DNA of 64,000 nt from Chlorophyllum brunneum. Lineage: Eukaryota; Basidiomycota; Agaricomycetes; Agaricales; Agaricaceae. The position numbers and the translations under genes are program-made. The stretch covers positions 744,001 through 808,000 of the forward strand of contig OY756142.1 in NCBI GenBank assembly GCA_963576785.1, given 5' to 3'. The notes under the pieces are model-generated. The model was not told the origin of the DNA. It was given only the letters and a program-made list of their open reading frames with translations, and ran no database searches. This document shows, piece by piece, positions 1 through 11,877 of the stretch (position 1 is the first letter of the stretch; the number at the start of each line of letters is the position of its first letter).

Positions 1-313
1 GTGTCAAAAATATTGCTACCGGTAACCCTCTCATTGCCGCAGCACTCGCCCTCGCCTCCACCACAGTCCCAGTCGGCGTTGACTGTACATCCATTACCGC
101 CCTCGGTCTCGCCGGTAACAGTTGGTAAGTGTTTCTATCTGTTTGTGGTGCAATGTTTGGTCTAATTGTCTTTACCAGCAATGCCCAACCTGTTTGCTGC
201 GAGAACAACAATTTCAGTGAGAATTTTTTTTACTTGTTCTGTTCAGTTGCTGATCGGTTATTATAGATGGTGTTGTCGCCATTGGTTGCACTCCCATTAA
301 TATCAATGCTTAG
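1..313 (+). CDS. Class I hydrophobin, 3' part (5' end outside window)
   Basis: This is the C-terminal part of a small secreted amphipathic protein that assembles on fungal cell walls and aerial hyphae. Three exon pieces read through two short introns: 1-124, 179-216 and 267-313, with introns at 125-178 and 217-266 (both GT...AG). The protein carries the last five of the eight hydrophobin cysteines: a Cys after VGVD, a Cys made by a codon split across intron 1, the pair in QPVCCENN, and the final Cys in AIGCTPININA just before the TAG stop. The hydrophobic run between the fourth and fifth Cys and the short C-terminus after the eighth are typical of class I. The signal peptide and first three Cys lie left of the window. 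It converges on the oxygenase gene downstream. Confidence 0.93.
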
Positions 314-492
314 ATTTATTCGTACTAGTCCATTATCTGTTTACCCGTGTCACGAATCAGCTTGATTTCAGTCTTTACCATCTCGTGAACTGCCTAGAAA
401 TACAGAGTTAATGGATAGCGTGTTGAAGCCTAGTCCTAGTGTTCTAGTAACATGATTTGAGCATGTCTATCCGCAGGCGCTATAATATCTCG

Positions 493-2070
493 TCAATTGT
501 AGTGTTTAACTATAACTCCACCAAGGTCCTCTTCTTCGGTGTCCTTTCGCAGTCCAGCTCTCATTGGTTGCAAGCCACCATAATTCATCACTCTTTCCTT
601 GCGATAAGTCTCCATAGTGGGAATTTTCCCATCCACAAACCTCAACTTGCTCAAATCCATCTGTTGGACGAGAGGACTTTCCATGATAGGCTGGAGTTCG
701 ATATTGTCATGTGGTGTAACAAAATAGATAACGCCCACGCGAGGTTGATTGCTCTGGTCATCAGGAGGTTGGCGAACTCGGTGAATTGTTGATTGATAAT
801 AACCGCCAGAGAGGAACTCTATGGCATCACCAATATTGACTACCTATGTCCGTCCTCATTAGTAGCAGTTGATAGCAGCAAAAACGGTCAAGCTAACTAT
901 GGCATTGTCAACATGCTTAACCCATTTCCATTCACCGTCTTTGGTCAATATCTGAAGTGCGGAAACTGGCTGACTGAACAGCAAAGTCAACGTGACAAAA
1001 TCTGCCACGTCCCCAAAGTCAAACCAAACAGCATTGTTGGTGAACACCACATTTCCTTACCTGTATGACCCTTCAGCCATACATTCTGGCTCTTCTGTTC
1101 ATCCTCCTCTGAGTGAGGGAAACTTCTAATATTAGCCTCATACATGACCGAAAGGACAGTCCGCCTACTCACTACTTCACGAAGCGCACTGTGGGAGGGA
1201 TGAACCTATAAGCGACCTATTTTGGCAGCGAATGAAAACCTTACAGAACGTCTCTGCTTCAGCCGAGTGATCATTGAGTTTCACAAAATATTCTTCATCC
1301 AATCCAAGAGTCAGTGCAATAACGCTAGTGGGGCCGATGTTGTCATGAATATATCCCCGTTATATGAGACGCTTCTTACCGGAGAAGGTTATTGAATATA
1401 TTGAAGTGAGCATGCTTGGCGAAGGAGTCTATCTCGGGCAGGAAGGGTCTCAGTGGCTCCGGATGGTCACTGGTAAGAATCTCCCTGAAATTCACTGTGG
1501 CGCCGAGCGGTAAGGGAACGGACAATACAAGTAGAACAAACCACTAACTGTTATACTGTTCAATCTCGTCTCGGACGCCCCCAGCAATGTGCTGTAGGAA
1601 GTCAATGATAGCTAGCGTCCCAAACTCAAAACCTACCCAGAATTTCCGGAGTTTATACCCGCGATAGTGTCCCTCTTCCCTCATCTTTGCCATATAGTTC
1701 TGCTTTTCATCCTCACTGACATTTTCAACAGCATAGTTCGCTAAGTCAAACATCCTTGTGGTCTGTAAATGTTTTGATAAACCTCGAAGACATGATTTAG
1801 TCAAAGGAGACACACCTGCTCCGGTGTCAGCCCATGATTGACGACATAGAGAAAACCCTCGTTCTTGATGGAGTCATGGACTTGCTTTACCAACGTCCTT
1901 CGGCCTTCGGCTGTGTTTGCATCGGATATATCAATCGTTGCAAGATCGGCCCATTCCACTTTGGGCAAAAAGGGAAGTCAACCCTGAAATACGAAGAAGA
2001 TAGGGATAGACGCACAGTCCTCTTGCGTAGCAGGCGCAGGTACAAAATGGGGGACGTTCGGAATTGTCAT
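493..2070 (-). CDS. 2-oxoglutarate/Fe(II)-dependent oxygenase (isopenicillin N synthase-like)
   Basis: A cytosolic non-heme iron dioxygenase of unknown substrate. The exons that keep the frame are 2016-2070, 1816-1958, 1637-1762, 1549-1591, 1380-1494, 1245-1324, 1173-1188, 1061-1122, 898-1001 and 493-843. They total 1095 nt, or 364 residues plus stop. The N-terminal DIOX_N part contains KNEGFLYVVNHGL. The iron ligands are the HTD of WLKGHTDFVTL and the His of STIHRV. The 2-oxoglutarate-binding Arg is in QPRVGVIYF, but the usual Ser two residues later is Gly. Two points are odd: a 16-nt exon (1173-1188), and an AAG acceptor at 1123-1125. The neighbours are not biosynthetic, so a metabolite-cluster role is not supported. 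The family assignment is firm, the substrate unknown, and single splice sites are tentative. Confidence 0.85.
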
Positions 2071-2104
2071 AGCTTCCTGTCCTAGCACTTGCACTATTCA
2101 GGTG

Positions 2105-2111
2105 TTTTATA
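2105..2111 (-). promoter_or_regulatory. TATA box of the 2OG oxygenase gene
   Basis: The minus strand reads TATAAAA about 35 nt upstream of the oxygenase ATG at 2070, a usual spacing for a fungal core promoter. Confidence 0.45.
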
Positions 2112-2663
2112 GAGGGTGTGGGGCAGATATAATAAAACCTGGATCCTGGCACAGAAGCCGTGGAGAACCAACTTAAAGTAGTGGATGCTGACTGACTTCG
2201 AAATATGATCATTTCCGCGGACATTCAAGTTCTTGCACTGATATCAACTGATTAAATGGGAGGCGATTATGGTATCGAGAGCTAACATGCTCTCGGGGGC
2301 CGTATGGACCTCAAGAATAATCTGTGCATAGGATGGCCGTAAGCTCTGTGATAACGATATTCATGTAGCGGGCACTTGCAAACAATGTGCGCAAACCTTT
2401 ATGCCACGTCTTTATCCCAAATTGGCCAGATTTCGTGGTGGCTCTTGGACTAAATTTGCAACAAGCTTGTGACCTCATGCTGACGCATTTGATAAGAAGA
2501 GGAAGAAACGTTTTTCAGAGATTAGCTAGTTTCTCTCATGACCATATCCAGAAGACGTGCGATTACCTGTGTTTGTTACTGGAAGAATGTTTAGCTTAAT
2601 GTATTGAGCAAAGGGTTATGGACATAGTGCGGCATAATATTCATTAGTTGCACGGAATCGACT
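2112..2663. other. Intergenic stretch, nothing recognised
   Basis: This lies between the oxygenase promoter and the stop codon of the S28 peptidase. A 70-codon plus-strand ORF (2387-2599) has no recognisable domain, signal peptide or splice context and was not called. Confidence 0.5.
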
Positions 2664-5049
2664 TCATGCCACACCAGCGCCCTTGTTCCAAGCGCTCAAT
2701 GGCTTAGTGGGTGCAGGGCTGCTCCTGCCTTGGGGAATCGTGTTCGGACCAGCTATAGGAGTAGGATTTCTTGTACCACCGGAAGTAGCACTTGGCTTCC
2801 AGTTGGCGAGCCATGTCCTCATCGAAGTGAGGGCTGCCTTCTGAACTGCAAGTATAGTGGGGTCTACAAGGCCGGAGGCAGTGGAAAGGTCCGAACAGTG
2901 AAATCCATCACCCAAGCCAATTGGTTGTTCGGGTGTGCTCTTAACGTTAAGACCCTCCGCAGAGATCGTAGCGTCTCTCCACGGGTCACCTATTCAAGCA
3001 CCACGACGGGATGAACGCCAAGACGAGGGGAAAGGTAGAGTTACTCACGCATGCCGTTGGCGAAGAATATATTCTGGATTCGAACGTCCCAGCCCTTGTA
3101 AACACTATTGGTTTTCTCGGTGTTAACTTTAGGTGGTTCCGGGAAGGCATCGGGGAACATAAACTGGCATTGACGCTGGCAAATGGTAAATGACATGGCA
3201 TCGATTTATAGGGAATAGTTCCACATACTAAATCATATGGCGGTTGAACGAGGCGAGTAACTAACGACGGGTGACCATTGGGTGCTCCTTCCTAATGCAA
3301 GCATTTCAGCATGTGCCAACTTTGAGTTCATAGGGTCGGAATCACACCTGAAGGTATCCGACCTCATTACAACTGTTGCACAAAGCGAAGTCAGTTTCTG
3401 TGTAACGTAATGTTCCACGGTCTTACACAATCCAGAGCCAGGAGCGATTACTATTATCGGTTGAAGTATCGGTGTAATAGTCCTGGGTTGGATCATATGT
3501 TCCAAGGCACTCTCTACGAATAGGTATTTGTTAGAACGTGAATCCGATTCAAAATGAATGTCCCACTCTGGTGAATTATTCCCACAGACTATCACGGAGA
3601 ATGAGTTTGTAAGTTTGTAATATAATTGGACGGCTCACGTCGGTTAAGATAGCCTCCTTTCGTCCAATAATCTCCCCAAGCCTGAAGAGCATGGTCCAGA
3701 CCCCAACCGCCAGATGGAGCACTAACGCCACCCTTGACTTCCAAAGCATCGCAGAATTTGAAGAATTGAGTGTTGCTTCCGGAAGTAGGCTGCAATGACT
3801 GCCAGTCCCAAAGATTATTCCTCACTGACGATGAAAGTCAGACCCGCTCGCTAGTGAAACCCTCTGGAGACTTACGTGCACCAGCAACGTCGTCGAGATG
3901 GGTCATATCACCCAAGCCAAATAGGTCTTTGGTATTTTGGATTGCGGCTGTGTCGTTTCCGGAGAAAACTTCATCGATGTGTGCAATGGCGGCCTGAACA
4001 TCTGCGGAGCAGTTAGCTGGCATGTGTTCCCTGACGGGCTCGAAATATTCCCAGAAATCACTACTTGAATCAGGAAGTTGAACGAGAGCATCGTTACAAA
4101 CACGCACAGAATAGCTTCAACGACGCCAGACGAAGCATAGCCTGCCGCAAAAAGACCGGGCTTACTGCGTACGGTGAGCAACCAAACATGCAGTAATGTG
4201 GAGTTAGGCCTTACTTAACCATCGTCCAACTAGTCAGAGCACCTGTTGGTAGCCATCGATTGAGTGATTTCTACAGGTGCCTCCACGGACTCACCAGAAT
4301 AGCTGCCACCAACAAGAACCCACGGGGCCTTGTCGGGGGTTAGTTTGTCACCGTCAGGTTGAGGGAGCGCAACATTCTTTGCAAAGTATTCCAAATCATC
4401 GATGGCTTGTTGGATAGTGTGGAGTTTCAAGCTTTCGGATTTCAAGTTGTCGATTGGGTTACTCAGGCCATAGAACCTGTGCTCCAAAACGATTGCGCTT
4501 CCGTTATGTTGTTGGGCTAAGATAATCAAAACGTCAATGAGAATCCCGGAAGATTAGCAGAGATGAATTATTACTGATCTGTCCATTAATGGTCTTATTC
4601 GTGAGGTAACCGTTTGCATAACCTGGGTGGAGACTGAATACGACGGAAAAATAAAAGATTGAGAAAGTGCCGACCGTCTGCGTTAATTTCTCCGGGTGTC
4701 ATCAAGATGATAGGGCCACCTGAGGAGGCTTCAACAACTCGGAGGGCGACAACTTAGGGGAGTATGACACACCGGGCTCATAGAATTCCCATGTGTGCCA
4801 GAACCTTTGTTTGAAAGTTCCACGACTAGGGTTGTTGTGGTCGATGAGCTGATCGAACCAGTATGTATGATTATAGGGAGGGAGTTGCGTCCCATTGCGA
4901 CTGACGACGGGGCCGAGTGGTCCGTCCACCTTGATCAAGGGGATACTTGGAGGGCGAATCATATTTCCGTGAGGTCGTCCATCGGCTGTGGTAGCTTGAA
5001 CAAAGTCAATGGTCAGTAAGCTGGCAACCAGGATCGCAACCCGGAACAT
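2664..5049 (-). CDS. Serine peptidase of family S28 (prolyl carboxypeptidase-like), secreted
   Basis: A secreted or vacuolar serine peptidase expected to cleave near proline. It starts with a hydrophobic signal sequence (MFRVAILVASLLTIDFVQA). The substrate-entry region follows, with FDQLIDHNNPSRGTFKQRFW, then EHRFYGLSNP. The nucleophile Ser is in GGSYSG near 4290. The catalytic Asp is in FANGM..DPW near 2960-3050, and the catalytic His is in GDGFHCSDL near 2880. Another S28 landmark is NRSWLWIVCNEVGYLQ, interrupted by an intron near 3370-3430. About a dozen exons with 45-60 nt introns keep one frame, and no lesion was found. The short Ser/Thr/Pro-rich tail before the stop suggests a glycosylated C-terminus. 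With the two sedolisins at 16.8-22.5 kb it suggests extracellular protein digestion. Family assignment is firm; exact exon borders were not all resolved. Confidence 0.9.
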
Positions 5050-6230
5050 GCTGGGAAGTCAGAAACCAGAAGGTTACTTGGGGATCTTGCGTTATGAGCG
5101 GCATCATTTAAGTATCTTCACTGCCAGCTAAGCAGCCGCGTGGTGATGTTGTATTAAAGTCGATATGAGCATACGACCCACAACTTCTTGGACCCAAGCA
5201 TGCGTATCGGATCAGAAGATGCGTGGAGCCTCCCAACAGGATAGCTGAGCGTGACTCGTAGATTCACCTCACATGTAAGATTCTTTACAGCGGCGGAGAA
5301 ATGCAAGGATGGTATTCTCGCACGCGCCATAATAACTGGCCTATGGGGATGAGAGGGATACCACCATAGCTAGCACGTTTCACGAGGACGCATGTAAATT
5401 TATCACCCAGAAGGGGGGGTACCAGGTCAGTGGCAGAGTGACGTCCGGTGGGCCTCGCGTGGTTAGATTTGCGTCTGCCTGCATGGGGTTTAAAAAAGGC
5501 ATTCTCTCGAGTCGCTGGAGGTCGAGAAGCTTAACGCCGTGGCTTCGTTGCCCCATTGGATAGGTCGGCTGTCTCGGAGGGATTTTATATATACACCTGT
5601 GTCTGGTTATCAGCCGGAAGCCAGAAAGCAACGGCACAAAATGAGCACCCACCATCTCGGGACCCGGCGAGCGAACGCGTTGACTTTGATATATAAGGGC
5701 AGCCCGGTTCTTGAGTTAAGGAGGGGAACAGGAGAGCTTTTGGGGAACGGTTATGAGGCCTTGACGTGAAGCTTTGGCGTTGGGGTGTGAATAGAATCTC
5801 CAAGCTTCGAGGCTGGTGTGTGTTCAACATTCGGGCATTCGCGCTTTGCAATGCGATCGCGTCCATTAGCTAAATGGGACGGTAATTTCAAAGGCACCTG
5901 ACGACCATCACTAATCACGTGGGAGTTATTTACGTGTTGTAGGTCCGTCCTAGTTGGTCCGCTGCTTAAATTTTACGCAGTGAGCGAGATGTTCTGTACA
6001 CGTAATTTTATGTAACGCCGTCGATCCATTCCATTCCTAGTCCCTCCAAAAATCAACCGTGGGCAAATTTCAAAAAGTCGCTTTTTCCTTGCTTTTAACC
6101 CTCACGTCCCAGCTCAAGTTCGTTCTATCCAGCTTCTTGGCTGGCGTTTTTTTCGTCAAACGAAGGCCTTACGCCCTTTACGCTCATACGCAACTTACGT
6201 TCTCTCAAGACCTGACGATATACTGTCAAA
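5050..6230. other. Divergent intergenic region (1.18 kb)
   Basis: It separates the minus-strand S28 gene from the plus-strand seven-helix protein gene and so should hold both promoters. It contains AT-rich TATA-like runs near 5584-5593 and 5688-5696 on the plus strand. Several ORFs of 75-95 codons overlap one another on both strands, and none shows a recognisable domain. Nothing else was recognised. Confidence 0.5.
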
Positions 6231-9200
6231 ATGATCCCTCTTGCTCTCGCCCTCGTCCTCGCATTTATCTCATTCCTCGCCTCTGCATTTGTTATTCTCC
6301 GTATCATTATTCCCATCCTCCCACCACATCCCCTAAGCAAGCGTGTCTCACCAGTCAGTACCATTCACATTTTTCAATGCCCGGCTTTTAGCTGATGCAA
6401 GCGCACAGGCCGAATTCGGATTGCCTACCTTCCAAAAATTGTCGCCAGCAGATAAGGCCCATGTATGGTTGGCGAGTTTGGATCTTATAGCTCTTTCCAT
6501 CTTCATCTGGCAAGCAGTCGAGGAGACCACTGGAGGTGTTTCAGGTTTTGCAAGTGCCGCAGATCCCGCGTCGTCCGCCAGGCTTTGGATTGCTCTCACA
6601 ATTCGACAAACATTCTTCCTCGTGGTGGCGGGTATCACACTGCTCCACGTTCGTTTGGGCCGTCCTGTCTCTTTTGGAACAAAACATTGGATCCTCTGGG
6701 CACCGAGCCTCGTTCTTATCGTTGCCTCCACTGCGCTCTCAGGGGTCATTTCCGGTGCAGGTGTCAATAGTCTATTTTATGGGCTCATCGCGTACAATTC
6801 GACGATTGCAGGGGCAACAATGCTTACCTTCTCATGCCTCGTTGGCACATTGTTTGTTATCAGACGCAACCTGAATGCTATCAATGAGGAAATGGATCCA
6901 TGGCCACCTGTGCGTGAGACTGAAAAGCCTCGTCCATCCTTTGCAACTGAGGACATTGACGTGTTGCGTGAGGGTGGTTCCTGGATTTCTTCAAATTCCA
7001 GCACTAGTTCCCGTCACAACTCTGTTTCCGCCTGGTCGTTCTCCACACACCACACTGCCACTGGTTCTTCTCCTGGTCATGGTCGGCCTCAGTACGGAGG
7101 ACACCATTCTGTTCCTGCGAAGTCGTCGTATTGGTTTGGCGCAGCCTCTCACGAAGATATACCCCCTGTTCCACCTCTTCCGTCGCCCTACGGTCAGCCC
7201 TCGTCTGCGGCCGAGTCCATGGCTTTGGCAGATCCAGACCCGTTCCGTAGGGACACCCCTTCACCCTTGGCTAACCATCCTCGTGTCCGTTTAGGCTCTC
7301 AGACTTCATGGCTAACCTCGACTAATGGATCTCAAACAACGATGTCTGCCTGGTCGTTCCCTCCTACTCATTACGAGCCTTCGATCCGTTGCCCCAGTGT
7401 ACGCGATGTCCAGACTCCGTCAACTCTGGTTTCCCGCCCCAACACCCCGGCTTTGGGAAGTGCCCAAGTTCTCGGTGGATATGGTTATGCCCCTGGCGAA
7501 GCTGAAAGAGGTTTTCCTCTGGCGACTGCTCCTGGCACCGCCTTGGATGTTTCTGTTGGCCGTAATCTGGGCTGGTTTTCACTTATCTTAATACCATATG
7601 TGAGTTCGCTCTTTCCCTCTAGTGTATGTGGAGGCTAATGTGTTGCTAGGCCTTTTCATTGCCTTATCTCGTTATTGTCTCCAAGACCCTTCCCTCATCA
7701 TTAGTTGCCACCATTTTCTTTGTCCTTTCGGTCACACTGTCTTCTCCTATCTTGGCTCTTAACGTCCTATTTCGGTGCCCATTCCCCATCCCTACTGGTC
7801 TCTTCGACGCCTCGACGCACCTCCCTGCTGACCTTCGTGGACCCAAGGAGAGCTTTGCTCCGCCACTCTGGTCAAATGAATACAAACGCAGCATGAGTGC
7901 TAGTGTTACCGTTGTTGAAGGTCGTCGTAGCGGTGACGTTTGGCTTGCGAAGGGTGACGCCGTTGATGGTAAGGGCAAGCTCGGTCGCGCTATCGAAGTC
8001 CTCAATCCGCGGCCCAAGTTGTCTGTCATTCCCCCAGAAGAGAGCCCTGAGCTACCTGAGCTCACTCCCCCGTTGCCCATTCAGGATGAGGATTCTCTCC
8101 ATGTGAGCATTCACAACTCACCGGAAGTAAGCGCCCAGTTTAGCCACAGGAGGACCGAGTCTAAGACAAGCTCTCACCTTTCCGGACGCGATGAGAGCCT
8201 CGCTGTCGCGAGCAGGATCATGATCGCCCAGCGTCACTACTCGGCCCTCGCTCAGACTGTGATTGTTCCAGGTACATCACCCGAAAAAGAGGAAGGCAAA
8301 GCTACGGGGGTTGTTGTTAATAGGGTCTCGGGTCACCTACGGTCTCGTTCTGTTACTTCGGTTAACGGGCCTGTCACCCCCACAACAACGGAAACCTTTA
8401 GGATCAGTCCCACTCCTCCGCCTCCTTTCCCTCTTCCTCCCACTCCCCCTAATGTCCGTCTTGCTCGCCTCGCGTCGCTCGCTCACAAGAAATCATTCTC
8501 ATCCGGCTTCGACTTTGGTCCCGTCGATGATATGAATGAGATTGACGCGCTCACTGCCGGGGTTCTTCCTCTCCTCGTCCCTGGGCTTAGGGTTGGAGAT
8601 AATATGAAGATCAAGGATGATGATTACTCTCTTGGTAGCTATAGCAAGAGCAAGGGACTGAAATTGGTCAAGAAGATGAATGAGTTCGGTCTTGACTTTT
8701 CTTCTCCTCAAGTGTCTTCTACTCCCGCCCGAAGACCTCGCAACAGGAAACAGTCTGGACATCACAAGAACCATTACAGTCTTCCTAGGTACGTCTTTTC
8801 TCTTCTCGTTTGTGTTAGTCGCTAATGAGTGCTCCACAGCTTGGGTCTTGGAAAGGACGGTATCCACTCTCTCACTGCATGGAGTGCGGACATCCGTGGT
8901 GCTATTAATCGCAAGGCCATACAATTCCAGTTTTCTGCCCCAAGCAATGTTGAAGTTGGTTGGAGAAACACCGTGTTCGGTGCCGAGTCTATTCCCAATA
9001 CTATTCCCCATCTCCATGCATGCAGAGAGATGGAAGAGTACACTAGGGTAACTGGAGCTGGGCTTGAGCGCTCCGTGTCAGCACGCACCCTTGGACTTCG
9101 TCCCGAAGTACCTCACGAGGTTGATTCTGCTCGTATCTCACTTCTTGGTATGAGTGTCCCCATATCCTCAGCCTCCAGTGCCACCCTCTTTGAAGATATT

Positions 9201-9854
9201 GAACCCGATTTCGGGTCAGGGCCTCTCGCTGAGAGTACACCGCATAACACAGTCACCCACAAGAAGACGCGCAAACAACAACCGCCTCCTTTACCTCTCA
9301 ACAAAGCCACCAAACACTGCTCGAGCATTGTCTATATCAAATCTGAGGATTCAAATAATGTCAACGTCACGCCGCCTAATGCAGAGTCCACGACAATTTC
9401 CGCTATGGCTTCAATTGCCCAGTGGTCCACCCGGGCGGTCAAACCACTGATACCCAAAACCAAAATTCAACGCAAGATCTCTGACGCGTCCTCAATTATT
9501 GCCGGTGCAAAGTCAGGTTCGTCGAAAGTCGGCCTGCGCCCTCTCACGCTTCTGCAGAACCGAGATCCCAACACCACAGCTAGTCCCACTGTGCCGAGCG
9601 AAATTCGCCCTTTGATATTGGGGAAGAAGCAAAAGTTGCGCCGGGCAGCACCAGAGGTTCAGGATGAGAATATGGATCCCGGTTCCCTTCGCTCACGTGG
9701 TAGCAAGAGTTTGAAGCCGTTGAAACTTGCAAGGTCTGAGACCAGCAAGATGCGGGCCATCTTGCGACAGACTGAAGTCATACCTAATGTTGTGGTCCGC
9801 CCTCCTTCGGAGAGCGACCATACTGCGTTTGCATACAGCTTCCGTGAAGACTGA
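6231..9854 (+). CDS. Uncharacterised seven-helix membrane protein with very long loop and tail
   Basis: Exons 6231-6353, 6409-7599, 7650-8788 and 8840-9854 join in frame to 1155 residues. Hydrophobic segments lie at about residues 3-27, 58-76, 97-120, 131-152, 157-185, 428-449 and 455-478. Between the fifth and sixth lies a 240-residue Ser/Pro/Gly-rich, probably cytosolic loop, and after the seventh a roughly 680-residue low-complexity tail. The start at 6231 is chosen because it adds the first helix (MIPLALALVLAFISFLASAF); the first intron then begins right after codon 41. The topology resembles a G-protein-coupled receptor with an oversized third intracellular loop, but no family motif was recognised, so no function is assigned. 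The tail carries clusters of Arg/Ser and Pro that could be phosphorylation sites. The gene converges on TEX1. Confidence 0.85.
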
Positions 9855-10310
9855 AAATCCATATTCGCAGTGCCGACTCTGCTGAGCCTCTTCTCTATCG
9901 TTATTAGTTTCTTGGTGTCCACATCGCTTTCACGTTTTTGCATCTAGTTTTTTTAATGCTGTTAGACTTCATTGGTCCTTATCTCATTGCTCATCCACAT
10001 TGCTCGTCCATATTGTTATTTCTTGTCTCATGCCCTGCATTGCATCACGTTGGACTGTTTAGATCTCATTCTTGCCAAGCTTTTTGCGTCGAATCTTGCT
10101 TTACGTTCTAATAATGTTATACGCCTGTTGCTATCCATCGAATTATGCCCTATGCTCGCTTCTTGCCTATGTTTTCGTGCTGTTTACAACGTTACCACCT
10201 TATTATCGTTGCCACCTGCCCATTGTTGCTTCCTACGATTCGCCGTATGTAGGCCAAACGCGAACGTCATTCAATATCAGTTAGTTCTCGAAGCCAAGGC
10301 TAGATACAGA
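9855..10310. other. 3' untranslated and intergenic DNA between convergent genes
   Basis: T-rich sequence lies between the stop of the seven-helix protein and the stop of TEX1, which face each other. It should hold both polyadenylation regions. The 144-codon ORF on the plus strand here has no recognisable domain. Confidence 0.5.
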
Positions 10311-11774
10311 TTATTCTATAAGACCGAACATGCTTACGATGGCAGCAGGAGGTGGGCCATCTTGGCGAGCTTTAATTTGGCCACAATAAGCAACGGCATA
10401 TTTTGATGGATGCCAGGATACAGTCGGAGCAGGCGCGAGAGTAGAAATACGGTGTAAAGGTACACCGGTTTCGACAGCACACTGTTCTCGTGTCAAACAT
10501 GGCATCATGAATGCGAACATCAAACAACCGCTTACGATGTCAATATAGGGACCTGTACTGGCAACAGCCAGAAATTCGCCGTCATGAGAGAAGCTTAAAT
10601 CGCTGACACTGTTCCTGTGAAGGATTCTCAGTCCATTTCCTGAGTGAACAATCTAATAATAACAAGATACTCACTCGCAAGCTGTAATGGTCCTAGCGAC
10701 TATCCAATCTCTCATGTCAAACAAATTCACGATGGAGTCGAGGCCTCCGGAAGCGAGATAGCTAAGACGTTTTTCAGATATTTAATGTAACAGGGCACCC
10801 GTGAAACTTACCGTCCTCTAGGATCCAGAGCCAAGGCCATACAACCGCCAACATGAGCCGCGGGAGAGTCCCTGACTTCCAAGCTCGGATAATCTAGTAC
10901 GCGGAGTGTATGTTCAGAGTGAAACGCGACAACTACACCGTCTCCTGTGTGATTGAAGATAGCCCTCGAACCAACCTATTCGAAGCCTCAGACGACAGAC
11001 TACTTGAACCAAAAGATGACGGACGAACCGAGTCTTTCTGGTTAGGCAAAATCTTAATATGCCACTGCTCCTTCGCCTCTTCTGATTCTCTACCATAGGA
11101 CATGAACATCAGCTGTTGTCCCGCGGTCACAAACAAAAGGGATCGTCCATCTGGGGCGTATTGAGTGTATGTTGGTGTTACTTTGAGAGCACATTGTTGA
11201 ATGAAACGACTTTCTGACAACGGAAATTGAGCCGAATGGAACGTGCAGAGTTCTGAGAGGAGCTCACGTCTTGCATCCCAGAATACGATACGGCGGTCCC
11301 TCTGGCTTGAGGTGCAGAATAGTTCTGGATGAGTTGGATTCCACGATATATAATCAGTATCGTCCGAGTGTCCACCTGAATAGACCTGAGCCGATCTGTA
11401 TTCGAGCTAAGCATGCAATCGAAGTGAGTTATTATCCCTAAGTGATAATAGGAACTCACAGTCTTGTCTGGGTTCCACACTCTTGCGGTTTTATCAACTC
11501 CGACACCAGCGAGCTTCCTTCCGTCGCAATTCCACGCCACATGAGTAATCGCTTGAGTGGTTGGGTGCCGGTAGTCTTTCGGCTTGAATGCAGAGAAATT
11601 TGGCGGCTACCAATGAACGAGAATATTGAGATGGGCGACATGAGCTGCTTTGTCGGTGCGCCAGGATGAAGGATTTGATCATACATGAATACCACGAGCG
11701 GCAAAGGTCGTGTGGGGTGGGGGAGACGGTGGCTTTTGCAGCTGTAACAATTCGTCGTCTGGAGCAGAGGCCAT
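10311..11774 (-). CDS. TEX1: THO complex subunit 3 / TEX1, WD40-repeat protein
   Basis: A nuclear mRNA-export factor: the WD40 propeller subunit of THO/TREX, which couples transcription to packaging and export of mRNA. The N-terminus is read as MASAPDDELLQLQ, starting at 11774. An intron then joins it to PPNFSAFKPKDYRHPTTQ, leading into the first repeat (ITHVAWNCDGRKLAG, KTARVWNPDK). Later repeat blades include DYISWNPTHPELFCT, VVVAFHSEHTLRVLDYPSLE, LASGGLDSIVNLFDMRDW and SVSDLSFSHDGEFLAV. The last exon holds VSWHPSKYAVAYCG, a typical THOC3 ending. About seven introns were seen and no lesion. Only 103 bp separate its ATG from the stop codon of the upstream epoxide hydrolase gene, so its promoter must overlap that gene's 3' end. 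Confidence 0.88.
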
Positions 11775-11877
11775 GGTAGTTGATCTCGAGCAGTGTGATA
11801 GAATGACGAAATTGGGAAGGTATTAGCCTTGGGTGACAACACTGACAAACCAGCCACGTAAATATCATCCCCTATCA

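Noticed and set aside
493..2070. Secondary-metabolite cluster around the oxygenase
   Set aside because: No synthase, P450, transporter or regulator lies beside it; the neighbours are a hydrophobin and a peptidase.
5380..5866. Overlapping 75-93 codon ORFs in the divergent region
   Set aside because: They occur on both strands in several frames without similarity to any family; probably chance ORFs.
9972..10406. A 144-codon plus-strand ORF between convergent genes
   Set aside because: Cys/Leu-rich translation of T/C-rich 3' UTR that runs into the TEX1 gene on the other strand.
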